A DNA stretch of 7,377 nucleotides from CAZMGD01 sp964565705. GTDB lineage: Bacteria > Actinomycetota > Acidimicrobiia > Acidimicrobiales > Ilumatobacteraceae. Position 1 is the first letter of the stretch, and every line of letters begins with the position of its first letter. The stretch is from the NCBI GenBank assembly GCA_964565705.1, contig CAZMGD010000155.1, positions 1 to 7,377 of the forward strand. The letters run 5' to 3'. This document shows, piece after piece, positions 1 through 4,787 of the stretch. The notes beneath the pieces were generated by a model. It was not told where the DNA came from, searched no databases, and saw only the letters and a list, made by a program, of their open reading frames with translations. The translations under genes and the position numbers were made by a program.

Positions 1-88
1 GCGCTGGCGGGTCCAGGCGCAGACAGCGAGCGAAGCGAGCCAGCAACACGGCAGCCACCAACACAGCCAACAGGTACGTTTCCTCCGC
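1..88. other. Left-edge region without an assignable gene
   Basis: No gene can be assigned here. All three forward frames are open or nearly so, and the rpiB frame itself is open to the window edge, but the residues it would encode (Gln/His/Ser-rich) resemble nothing in the RpiB family. Frame 1 could be the tail of an upstream protein ending at the TGA at 109-111, which would overlap rpiB; there is no positive support for it. A short direct repeat (GCGAGC-GAA-GCGAGC) lies around 27-41. The last part holds the candidate rpiB -10 box described separately. Confidence 0.4.
75..80 (+). promoter_or_regulatory. Candidate -10 box for a leaderless rpiB transcript
   Basis: TACGTT matches the actinobacterial TANNNT -10 pattern and ends 8 nt before the rpiB ATG, so transcription would begin at or next to the start codon. 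No Shine-Dalgarno sequence and no TTGACA-like -35 box is visible. This is an inference from spacing. Confidence 0.4.
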
Positions 89-544
89 ATGCGGATCGCG
101 ATCGGGGCTGACCATGCGGGGTACGAGCTGAAGCAGCACCTGATCGAGGTGCTGACCGCCGGCGGGCACGACGTCGCCGACCTGGGCACGCACTCGACCG
201 ACGCGGTGGACTACCCGCCGATCTGCGCTGCCGTCGGCCGGGCGGTGCGCGACGGCGAGGCCGATCGGGGCATCGTCATCGGCGGGAGCGGCCAGGGTGA
301 GCAGCTCGCCGCGAACAAGGTGCACGGCGTCCGCGCCGCGCTCTGCAACGACCTCTACACGGCGCGCTTCGGCCGACTCCACAACGATGCCAACGTGCTG
401 TCGATGGGCGCCCGGGTCGTCGGCGTCGGTCTCGCCGAGGAGATCCTGCACACGTTCTTGACCACGGAGTTCGAGGCAGGACGTCATGCCCGACGCGTGG
501 AGCAGATCATGGAGATCGAGGCCATCGAAGCCGCGCGTCGCTGA
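89..544 (+). CDS. rpiB: Ribose-5-phosphate isomerase B (RpiB/LacAB family)
   Basis: Cytoplasmic enzyme of the non-oxidative pentose phosphate pathway that interconverts ribose 5-phosphate and ribulose 5-phosphate. The protein is 151 aa, the usual family length. Family motifs seen are the N-terminal IGADHAG (residues 5-11, with D8/H9), GGSGQGEQLAANK (65-77) and HNDANVLSMGAR (98-109). The position equal to the catalytic Cys of the E. coli enzyme is Gly65, while Glu71 lies where the M. tuberculosis enzyme has its catalytic Glu75. This is therefore the actinobacterial Glu-type RpiB. The ATG at 89 is chosen because it starts exactly at the conserved MRIAIGADHAG N-terminus, although the frame is open upstream. 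A homologous sugar-phosphate isomerase (LacA/B-like, or allose 6-phosphate type) is the main alternative, but the housekeeping context favours RpiB. Confidence 0.93.
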   Translation: MRIAIGADHAGYELKQHLIEVLTAGGHDVADLGTHSTDAVDYPPICAAVGRAVRDGEADRGIVIGGSGQGEQLAANKVHGVRAALCNDLYTARFGRLHNDANVLSMGARVVGVGLAEEILHTFLTTEFEAGRHARRVEQIMEIEAIEAARR

Positions 545-550
545 CGTCTC

Positions 551-571
551 CGACCTCCGACCTCCGACCTC
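551..571 (+). repeat. Three tandem copies of the heptamer CGACCTC
   Basis: Three perfect, adjacent copies of CGACCTC (551-557, 558-564, 565-571) sit 7 nt after the rpiB stop, between rpiB and the WecA-like gene. They lie just upstream of the candidate -10 box at 582-587, roughly where a -35 region would fall. The function is unknown; it may simply be slippage-generated sequence. Confidence 0.8.
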
Positions 572-581
572 ATCGTTGCCA

Positions 582-587
582 TAGGCT
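582..587 (+). promoter_or_regulatory. Candidate -10 box for the WecA-like gene
   Basis: TAGGCT fits TANNNT and ends 9 nt before the ATG at 597. No Shine-Dalgarno is seen in the intervening bases, so a leaderless or nearly leaderless transcript is plausible. No -35 box is recognisable, because the CGACCTC repeats occupy that position. Inferred from spacing only. Confidence 0.35.
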
Positions 588-596
588 CGCGGCCCG

Positions 597-1910
597 ATGC
601 CGAGCACCACCGACTACCTCATCGTCGGTGCCGTTGCTGCGATCGTGACGCTTGCCACCACCCCTGCGGTCGCCGCGCTGGCTCGCCACTTCGGCTGGGT
701 GGTCGAACCCGACGAGCGCCGTGTGCACACCACGCCCACGCCCGACGTCGGCGGCATCGCGATGTTCCTCGGGTTCGCCGCTGCACTGGGGGTCGCCTGG
801 CAGATGGACAGCTTCGCCGGGCTGTTCACCCGTAACTCCGAGCCGCTCGGCGTGCTGCTCGCCGCGATCGTGGTGTTCGGAGTCGGCCTGATCGACGACA
901 TCCACGAGCTGTCGGCGCCGGCCAAGGTCACAGGCACCGTGCTCGGCGGGCTGATCCTGGTCTGGTTCGGCGTAACGATGTACTTCTTCCGCGTCCCGTT
1001 CCTCGACGTGTTCACCCTGTCGAACGACTGGACTCCGCTCGTCACCGTGCTCTGGCTGATCGGGATGACCCAGGCGATCAACCTGATCGACGGCCTCGAC
1101 GGGCTGGCCGCGGGGATCGTCCTCATCGCCGGGACGGCGTTCTTCATCTACGCCCGCAAGCTCGACGACCTCGAGTTCCTCCAGGCGCAGAACATCGGCC
1201 CGCTGATCGCGATCATCGCCGTGGGCATCTGCCTCGGCTTCCTGCCCCACAACTTCAACCCGGCGCGGATCTTCATGGGCGACGGCGGCGCGCTGCTGCT
1301 CGGCCTCCTGATGGCGGTCTCGACGAGCGTCGTCGGCGGTCGGGCAGACACCGCTGGCCAGTACGTGCCGGGTCAGACGTACTTCTTCCTCGCCCCGATC
1401 TTCATCCCGCTCGTCATCCTCGGGGTGCCGATCCTCGACACCCTGTTCGCGATCGTCCGCCGTACCCGCCGCCGGCAGAGCTTCGCCGAGGCGGACAAGG
1501 GTCACCTCCACCACCGGCTGATGAACCTCGGCCACGGCCAGCGGCGCAGCGTCATCATCCTCTGGTCGTGGACGGCCGTGCTCAGTGCGCTCGTGCTCTA
1601 CCCGGTGTTCACCGATGCGTCGACCCCGTTGATCCCCCTCGGTGTGATCGCGCTCGGCCTGGTGCTGTTCACCGTGCTGCACCCGCAGGCGCGGCGGGCG
1701 AGGGAGGCCAACGGCAAGCGCCATCAGCCGATCGAGCCGGCTGAGGAACCCGTCCTCCAGCCCGAGGTGATCCAGCAGCAGCTCTTCGGCGACGAGCTGC
1801 TGCAGCCCGACTCAGCGGTCGCCGAGTGCCCGGGCGGTGGCGTCGTCGGCGGGGTAGAAGAGCTCGACGGCCAGCTCGTCGAGGGTGACGTCGCCGGGGG
1901 TGCCGAATGA
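597..1910 (+). CDS. wecA: WecA/TagO-like undecaprenyl-phosphate sugar-1-phosphate transferase
   Basis: Polytopic membrane enzyme of the MraY/WecA (GT4) superfamily. It transfers a HexNAc-1-phosphate, usually GlcNAc-1-P from UDP-GlcNAc, to undecaprenyl phosphate, starting cell-envelope glycopolymer synthesis. Family signatures seen are PTPDVGGIA (residues 47-55), the Mg-binding Asp pair D100-D101 in GLIDDIHELSAPAK, NLIDGLDGL (162-170), NFNPARIFMGDGGALLLG (219-236, nucleotide loop with D229) and the WecA-type His motif GHLHHRL (302-308). About ten hydrophobic segments span residues 6-362. MraY is less likely because of the GHLHHRL motif and the position beside the atp operon, where actinobacteria carry rfe/wecA. 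Residues 364-437 are a hydrophilic tail without family counterpart; its last 33 codons are antisense to the convergent regulator gene. No Shine-Dalgarno is visible. The sugar specificity cannot be read from the sequence. Confidence 0.9.
   Translation: MPSTTDYLIVGAVAAIVTLATTPAVAALARHFGWVVEPDERRVHTTPTPDVGGIAMFLGFAAALGVAWQMDSFAGLFTRNSEPLGVLLAAIVVFGVGLIDDIHELSAPAKVTGTVLGGLILVWFGVTMYFFRVPFLDVFTLSNDWTPLVTVLWLIGMTQAINLIDGLDGLAAGIVLIAGTAFFIYARKLDDLEFLQAQNIGPLIAIIAVGICLGFLPHNFNPARIFMGDGGALLLGLLMAVSTSVVGGRADTAGQYVPGQTYFFLAPIFIPLVILGVPILDTLFAIVRRTRRRQSFAEADKGHLHHRLMNLGHGQRRSVIILWSWTAVLSALVLYPVFTDASTPLIPLGVIALGLVLFTVLHPQARRAREANGKRHQPIEPAEEPVLQPEVIQQQLFGDELLQPDSAVAECPGGGVVGGVEELDGQLVEGDVAGGAE
1775..1803. 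terminator. Perfect 10-bp stem-loop in the convergent gene-end zone
   Basis: GCAGCAGCTC (1775-1784) and GAGCTGCTGC (1794-1803) are exact inverted repeats around a 9-nt loop. The hairpin begins 8 nt beyond the XRE stop codon on the minus strand and lies inside the last part of the WecA-like frame on the plus strand. The position suits a terminator for the regulator gene, perhaps acting both ways. Neither side has a T tract, so intrinsic termination is uncertain; the repeat could also be a by-product of Gln/Leu coding. Confidence 0.4.
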
Positions 1911-2600
1911 GGTCAGCGTCGTGAACATCGACAGCCGCTCGCCCGGCGTCGGCTCGAGCACGACGGGGACGAGCAGGCCGGGCTCGTCGGCGCGTACCGG
2001 TGGCCCGTCGAGCAGCGCAGCGATGTTCGGGTAGCCACAGACCTCCGTCAACAGGGCATCCAGCGCCGGGTCGGCGGTGAACAGCAGCGACCGGCGGAGC
2101 TGCCCGAGCAGCGTCGTCGCCCATGCCGCGAAGTTCACCGTGATCGCCGCCAGACCATCGGGATGGAGGCACGCCCGGTACACGTTCACGGTCGGCGTCG
2201 TCAGCGACGCCGGGAGCAGCGCGGTCAGCGCGGCCGCGCCGCCGTTGGCGAGCACGACGTTCCACTGGCGGTCGACGACGACCCCCGGGTAGGGATCGTG
2301 GGCGTCGAGCATCCGTTGGAGCGCGGCGCGCGCCCGGGACATCGACGGCTCGTCCAGCGCCACCTGCGAGTAGCGGGGCGCGTAGCCCGCCGCGAGCAGG
2401 AGCGCGTTGCGCTCCCGCAACGGCACGTCCAACCGCTCGGCGATCAGCAGCAGCAGCTCGGGGCTCGGTCGCGACCGGCCGGTCTCGACGAAGCTGAGGT
2501 GCCGCGTGGACACCCCGACATCGAGCGCCACGTCGAGCTGGCTGCGATTCCGACGTGTGCGCCACTCGCGCACGAGTGGACCGACCGTGGACCTGGGCAT
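1812..2600 (-). CDS. XRE-family transcriptional regulator with MmyB-type C-terminal domain
   Basis: Probable DNA-binding regulator, 262 aa. Residues about 8-62 form a Cro/CI-type helix-turn-helix with the core SQLDVALDVGVSTRHLSFVE followed by TGRSRPS (20-46). Residues about 100-258 match the MmyB-like ligand-binding/PAS-like region common in actinobacterial XRE regulators; clues are the PYPGVVVDRQWNVVLAN stretch (103-119) and the ending ELFYPADDATARAL. The ATG at 2600 is preferred over an in-frame TTG at 2609, because a TANNNT box ends 7 nt before it and the TTG has no ribosome site. The gene is divergent from the SnoaL-like gene (87 bp apart), which is therefore its likely target; self-regulation is also likely. 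Its 3' end overlaps the convergent WecA-like gene by 99 bp. The ligand is unknown. Confidence 0.88.
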   Translation of the reverse strand: MPRSTVGPLVREWRTRRNRSQLDVALDVGVSTRHLSFVETGRSRPSPELLLLIAERLDVPLRERNALLLAAGYAPRYSQVALDEPSMSRARAALQRMLDAHDPYPGVVVDRQWNVVLANGGAAALTALLPASLTTPTVNVYRACLHPDGLAAITVNFAAWATTLLGQLRRSLLFTADPALDALLTEVCGYPNIAALLDGPPVRADEPGLLVPVVLEPTPGERLSMFTTLTSFGTPGDVTLDELAVELFYPADDATARALGDR

Positions 2601-2687
2601 GGCCCCCAAGGTACGGACCGCGGTGCGCGCCGACGATTACCCGTCAGGTCATCGCCACCGTTCCCGACGTCGTTCATCGTGAGAGCC
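2601..2687. promoter_or_regulatory. Shared divergent control region of the XRE and SnoaL-like genes
   Basis: These 87 bp separate the two divergent start codons and must contain both promoters. Small symmetric elements are visible: the palindrome CGACGTCG at 2665-2672, and CGAT/ATCG arms flanking the stretch around 2634-2654. Either could be an operator half-site for the XRE regulator. On the plus strand CATCGT (2675-2680) lies 7 nt before the SnoaL-like ATG but is a poor -10 match. The operator assignment is inference. Confidence 0.4.
2608..2613 (-). promoter_or_regulatory. Candidate -10 box for a leaderless XRE transcript
   Basis: Read on the minus strand this is TACCTT (TANNNT), ending 7 nt before the ATG at 2600. 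That is the spacing expected if transcription starts at the A of the start codon. No -35 box is obvious. A run of five G between box and ATG is the only Shine-Dalgarno-like element and lies too close to the start. Confidence 0.45.
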
Positions 2688-3062
2688 ATGAACGACACCA
2701 CCGCGACCGACACCACCGCCATCGAGGCCACCGTGGACACCTGGCTGGCCGCCTACTGCGACCCCGACGCCGAACGCAGGGCGACGACGATCGCTCGGGT
2801 GTGGGCACCCGACGGTGAGCTCGTCGATCCACCGCTCACCGGCACCGGCCACGACACGCTCAGCGCGCTCGCCGGTGCGGTCGTCGCCCTCTACCCGGAC
2901 CACACCTTCCGCCGCACGACGCCGATCGACACCCACCACACCTACGCCCGCTATGGATGGCGGCTGGTCGGACCTGACGGCACGACAGCCGTGGCCGGTC
3001 TCGACGTCGCCGAGCTGACGCCCGATGGCCGCCTGCAGAAGGTGGTCGGCTTCTTCTCCTGA
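2688..3062 (+). CDS. SnoaL/NTF2-like fold protein, nuclear transport factor 2 family
   Basis: Small (124 aa) cytoplasmic protein predicted to adopt the cone-shaped alpha+beta NTF2/SnoaL fold. This fold serves as a cyclase, isomerase, hydrolase or simple ligand-binding cavity, so the reaction cannot be named. Features seen are an N-terminal helix with WLAAYCDPDAERR (19-31), VWAPDGELVDPPLTGTG (38-54), YPDHTF (69-74), ARYGWRLVGPDG (87-98) and the strand GLDVAELTPDGRLQKVVGFF (104-123). These fit the actinobacterial SnoaL-like group with conserved DPP, R..W and DGR..GFF positions. The ATG at 2688 is chosen because the same frame further upstream is only antisense to the XRE gene. No clear Shine-Dalgarno is present; GAGAG lies just 2 nt before the ATG. 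Divergence from the XRE gene suggests it is the controlled gene, and a strong hairpin follows its stop. Confidence 0.82.
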   Translation: MNDTTATDTTAIEATVDTWLAAYCDPDAERRATTIARVWAPDGELVDPPLTGTGHDTLSALAGAVVALYPDHTFRRTTPIDTHHTYARYGWRLVGPDGTTAVAGLDVAELTPDGRLQKVVGFFS

Positions 3063-3073
3063 CGCACCCCGGC

Positions 3074-3100
3074 GCCGGGCGGGCGTGACGTCCGTCCGGC
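3074..3100 (+). terminator. Strong GC-rich hairpin terminator after the SnoaL-like gene
   Basis: Arms 3074-3085 and 3089-3100 pair over 12 consecutive positions (10 Watson-Crick, 2 G-U) around the 3-nt loop TGA, starting 11 nt after the SnoaL-like stop codon. A short T-rich stretch (TGTTTT, 3107-3112) follows. The two wobble pairs exist only in the plus-strand RNA, since the minus-strand RNA would have C-A mismatches; this supports action on rightward transcription. It separates the SnoaL-like unit from the atp operon. The T tract is short and displaced by 6 nt, so efficiency is uncertain. Confidence 0.65.
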
Positions 3101-3124
3101 CCAGGGTGTTTTCCCAGCTACGGT

Positions 3125-3154
3125 TTGCCGTTCTCGACTTCGCGCACGTAGATT
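3125..3154 (+). promoter_or_regulatory. Candidate sigma-A-type promoter of the atp operon
   Basis: TTGCCG (3125-3130, four of six matches to TTGACA) and TAGATT (3149-3154, TANNNT) are separated by 18 nt. They lie directly after the upstream terminator hairpin and about 150 nt before the first atp start codon. Transcription would start near 3161. This is the only well-spaced two-box promoter I find between the terminator and atpB. Confidence 0.55.
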
Positions 3155-3160
3155 GTGCGC
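3142..3160. promoter_or_regulatory. Inverted repeat GCGCAC-N7-GTGCGC across the atp -10 box
   Basis: Perfect 6-bp arms (3142-3147 and 3155-3160) flank a 7-nt centre that contains the whole TAGATT -10 box. A protein bound here would cover the -10 element, so a repressor operator is a reasonable inference. The short GC-rich arms could also arise by chance, and no regulator is identified. Confidence 0.4.
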
Positions 3161-3306
3161 CGCTTCACAAGCTCCGCGGCAGTGCCGCCGCGTCAGCAAG
3201 GTCTTCTACGTTGCAGCCTTCCCGCACCACTCGCCCCTCCCCGCTCTCCAAGCTGAACCGAGTCGTCGTCGGTTCGACGGCGACCAAGGGACGCAGCACC
3301 GACAAC
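3161..3306 (+). promoter_or_regulatory. Leader of the atp operon with two hairpins
   Basis: About 145 nt between the predicted transcription start and the atpZ ATG. A 5-bp hairpin (GCGGC/GCCGC, 3176-3188) lies near its 5' end. A perfect 7-bp hairpin, GAACCGA/TCGGTTC with a 7-nt loop (3255-3275), lies just before an AAGGGA Shine-Dalgarno-like site (3287-3292). The latter site is about 14 nt from the ATG at 3307, longer than usual. No known riboswitch is recognised. An alternative reading is that part of this region is coding, from a TTG at 3211 that follows AAGG by 8-9 nt. Confidence 0.4.
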
Positions 3307-3543
3307 ATGTCGGGCGGCGGTGGCCTCGAGATCGCCTTGATGATCCCGATCTTCCTCGGCCTCGGCTGGGTGATCGACCGCCTGGCCGGCACCGCGCCCG
3401 TGTTCATGATCATCATGGTCGTGCTCGGTGCGATCGGGGTGTTCTGCCGCCTCCGCTACGGCTACGACGTGAAGATGCGCGAGCAGGAGGAGCTGCGTCG
3501 GGCCCGGCGCTCCGGGCAGCCGCAGAAGGGCGCACAGCCGTGA
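3307..3543 (+). CDS. atpZ: AtpZ-like small membrane protein of the AtpZ/AtpI family
   Basis: Two-helix membrane protein (78 aa from this ATG) at the head of the atp operon. Helices lie at about residues 8-23 and 31-47, joined by the family's characteristic hairpin GLGWVIDRLAGTAPVF (18-33), and followed by a charged cytoplasmic tail rich in Arg, Glu and Gln (56-78). In other bacteria AtpZ works with AtpI in c-ring/Fo assembly and has been linked to divalent-cation supply; here that role is inferred from family and position. Its stop overlaps the atpI GTG start by 2 bases within GTGA. The start is the uncertain part: the ATG at 3307 begins right before the first helix, but the frame is open upstream, and a TTG at 3211 with a better-placed AAGG would give 110 aa. 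Confidence 0.75.
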   Translation: MSGGGGLEIALMIPIFLGLGWVIDRLAGTAPVFMIIMVVLGAIGVFCRLRYGYDVKMREQEELRRARRSGQPQKGAQP

Positions 3544-3989
3544 CCGCGCCCGCGTCGCCGATCCTCACCCGTCTCGACGGGCCGGCCCCCGAGGTCTCGA
3601 TCTCGAAGGACATCATTCGCCGCGGCATCATCGCCGGTCCCGTCCTCATCGCGATCTGCGGTGCGGTCTGGGGCCTCAACGGCGCATGGTCGGCCCTGTT
3701 CGCGATCGGACTCGTGCTCGTGAACTTCGCGCTGGCGGCGGCGATCGTCGCCACGACCGCCCGGATCTCGCTCGGGATCATGATGGGCGCCGTCCTGTTC
3801 GGCTACCTGATCCGGCTCGGTCTGATCCTCGTGGCCGTGTTGCTGGTCAAGGACGCGGCGTGGATTTCGCGCCCGGCGCTCGGGACCGCGATCATCGTCA
3901 CGCACTTGGGGCTCCTCGCGTGGGAGCTCAAGTACCTCGCCATCTCGCTCGCCCACCCTGGGCTCAAGCCCTCTCGCCCCACCCGCTAA
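3540..3989 (+). CDS. atpI: ATP synthase subunit I-like membrane protein (AtpI)
   Basis: Small membrane protein (149 aa) with four predicted helices at about 29-46, 50-71, 78-102 and 112-136, a short cytoplasmic N-terminus and a basic C-terminal end. This topology, the FGYLIRLGLILVAV segment (87-100) and the place just before atpB match the AtpI/subunit I family, which assists c-ring assembly and is not part of the finished enzyme. The GTG start at 3540 overlaps the atpZ stop (GTGA) and has the Shine-Dalgarno AGAAGGG (3524-3530) 9 nt upstream. An open frame further upstream is antisense or intergenic and is ignored. Sequence conservation in this family is low, so the assignment rests on topology and context. 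Confidence 0.8.
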   Translation: MTAPASPILTRLDGPAPEVSISKDIIRRGIIAGPVLIAICGAVWGLNGAWSALFAIGLVLVNFALAAAIVATTARISLGIMMGAVLFGYLIRLGLILVAVLLVKDAAWISRPALGTAIIVTHLGLLAWELKYLAISLAHPGLKPSRPTR

Positions 3990-3993
3990 GGAG
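3988..3993 (+). promoter_or_regulatory. Shine-Dalgarno of atpB overlapping the atpI stop codon
   Basis: AAGGAG lies 5 nt before the atpB GTG (3999) and shares its first two bases with the TAA stop of atpI. It fixes the GTG as the atpB start and means ribosomes terminating on atpI sit on the atpB entry site, favouring coupled translation. Confidence 0.8.
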
Positions 3994-3998
3994 CGTTC

Positions 3999-4787
3999 GT
4001 GCTCGGTGCACTCGAGTTCCCGGATCCGATCAACACGATCCTGCGTTGGCAGGACATCTTCCCGACGTTCAACAAGATCGCGCTGATCGCCTGCCTGGCG
4101 GCGCTGATCGGAATCGTCGTGTTCGTCCTCGCGTCGCGCAAGGATCCGATGGTCGCCCCGACGGGCGTGCGCAACATCGCCGAGATCGGTGTCGAGTTCA
4201 TCGAGGACCAGGTCGTCATGCAGACGATGGGCCGTCGTGGCCTCAGCTGGACACCGTTCCTGCTGAGCCTGTTCGTGTTCATCTACCTCTGCAACGCCCC
4301 GGGCATCATCCCCTGGATCTTCTACATGCCGGCGACGGCCCGCATGGCGATCCCGCTGTTCCTGTCGCTCTTGGTCTGGGTGATCATGATCGGCACGGGT
4401 CTCAAGCACCAGAAGCTCGGCTACTTCGGCCACCTGATCTGGCCGCCCGGCGTGCCGACCGCGCTGAAGCCCCTCGTCGGCGTCATCGAGGTGATCTCGA
4501 CGATCTTCGTCCGCCCGTTCTCGCTGACGGTCCGACTCTTCGCCAACATGCTCGCCGGACACATCCTGCTCGTGACGTTCGCCCTCTTGAGCGAGGCGAT
4601 GTTCGAGGCCGAGACCAAGCGCCCGGTCCTCAACATCATGGGCATCCTCCCGCTGGCGATGCTGATCTTCCTCACCCTGTTCGAGATCCTCGTCGCGTTC
4701 CTGCAGGCCTACATCTTCACGATCCTCGCCGCCGTCTACATCGGCGAGGGCGCCGCCGGCCACGGCGACGACATCGACCACCACTGA
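3999..4787 (+). CDS. atpB: F1Fo-ATP synthase subunit a
   Basis: Integral membrane stator of the Fo motor (262 aa) forming the two proton half-channels beside the c ring. The hallmark helix SLTVRLFANMLAGH (175-188) carries the essential Arg179, equal to E. coli Arg210. The last helices contain FEILVAFLQAYIFTILAAVYIG (228-249) with Gln236, equal to E. coli Gln252. His188 stands where E. coli has Glu219, and Glu229 where it has His245: the reciprocal swap seen in other a subunits. The N-terminal part and the NAPGIIPW segment (99-106) also fit the family. The GTG start has a strong Shine-Dalgarno. The C-terminus ends in a His/Asp-rich tail (GHGDDIDHH). It lies between atpI and atpE in the standard order. 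Confidence 0.97.
   Translation: MLGALEFPDPINTILRWQDIFPTFNKIALIACLAALIGIVVFVLASRKDPMVAPTGVRNIAEIGVEFIEDQVVMQTMGRRGLSWTPFLLSLFVFIYLCNAPGIIPWIFYMPATARMAIPLFLSLLVWVIMIGTGLKHQKLGYFGHLIWPPGVPTALKPLVGVIEVISTIFVRPFSLTVRLFANMLAGHILLVTFALLSEAMFEAETKRPVLNIMGILPLAMLIFLTLFEILVAFLQAYIFTILAAVYIGEGAAGHGDDIDHH

Noticed and set aside
570..1724. 384-codon minus-strand open frame opposite the WecA-like gene
   Set aside because: Composition is Arg/Glu/Asp/His-rich low complexity typical of the antisense of a GC-rich gene; the plus-strand protein has all family motifs.
1669..2565. Second long minus-strand frame overlapping the XRE gene
   Set aside because: Arg/Ala/Pro-rich shadow in another frame of the XRE gene, which has a clear helix-turn-helix and MmyB-like domain.
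2601..2609. TTG at 2609 as start of the XRE gene
   Set aside because: It adds only three residues, has no ribosome site, and overlaps the candidate -10 box; the ATG at 2600 is better supported.
2163..2687. N-terminal extension of the SnoaL-like frame upstream of 2688
   Set aside because: The frame is open, but the upstream part is antisense to the XRE gene and gives Arg-rich low-complexity sequence; the SnoaL-like domain starts just after the ATG at 2688.
3182..3256. 24-codon upstream open frame (GTG start) in the atp leader
   Set aside because: No Shine-Dalgarno, Pro-rich random-looking peptide, and it would be expected by chance in such sequence.
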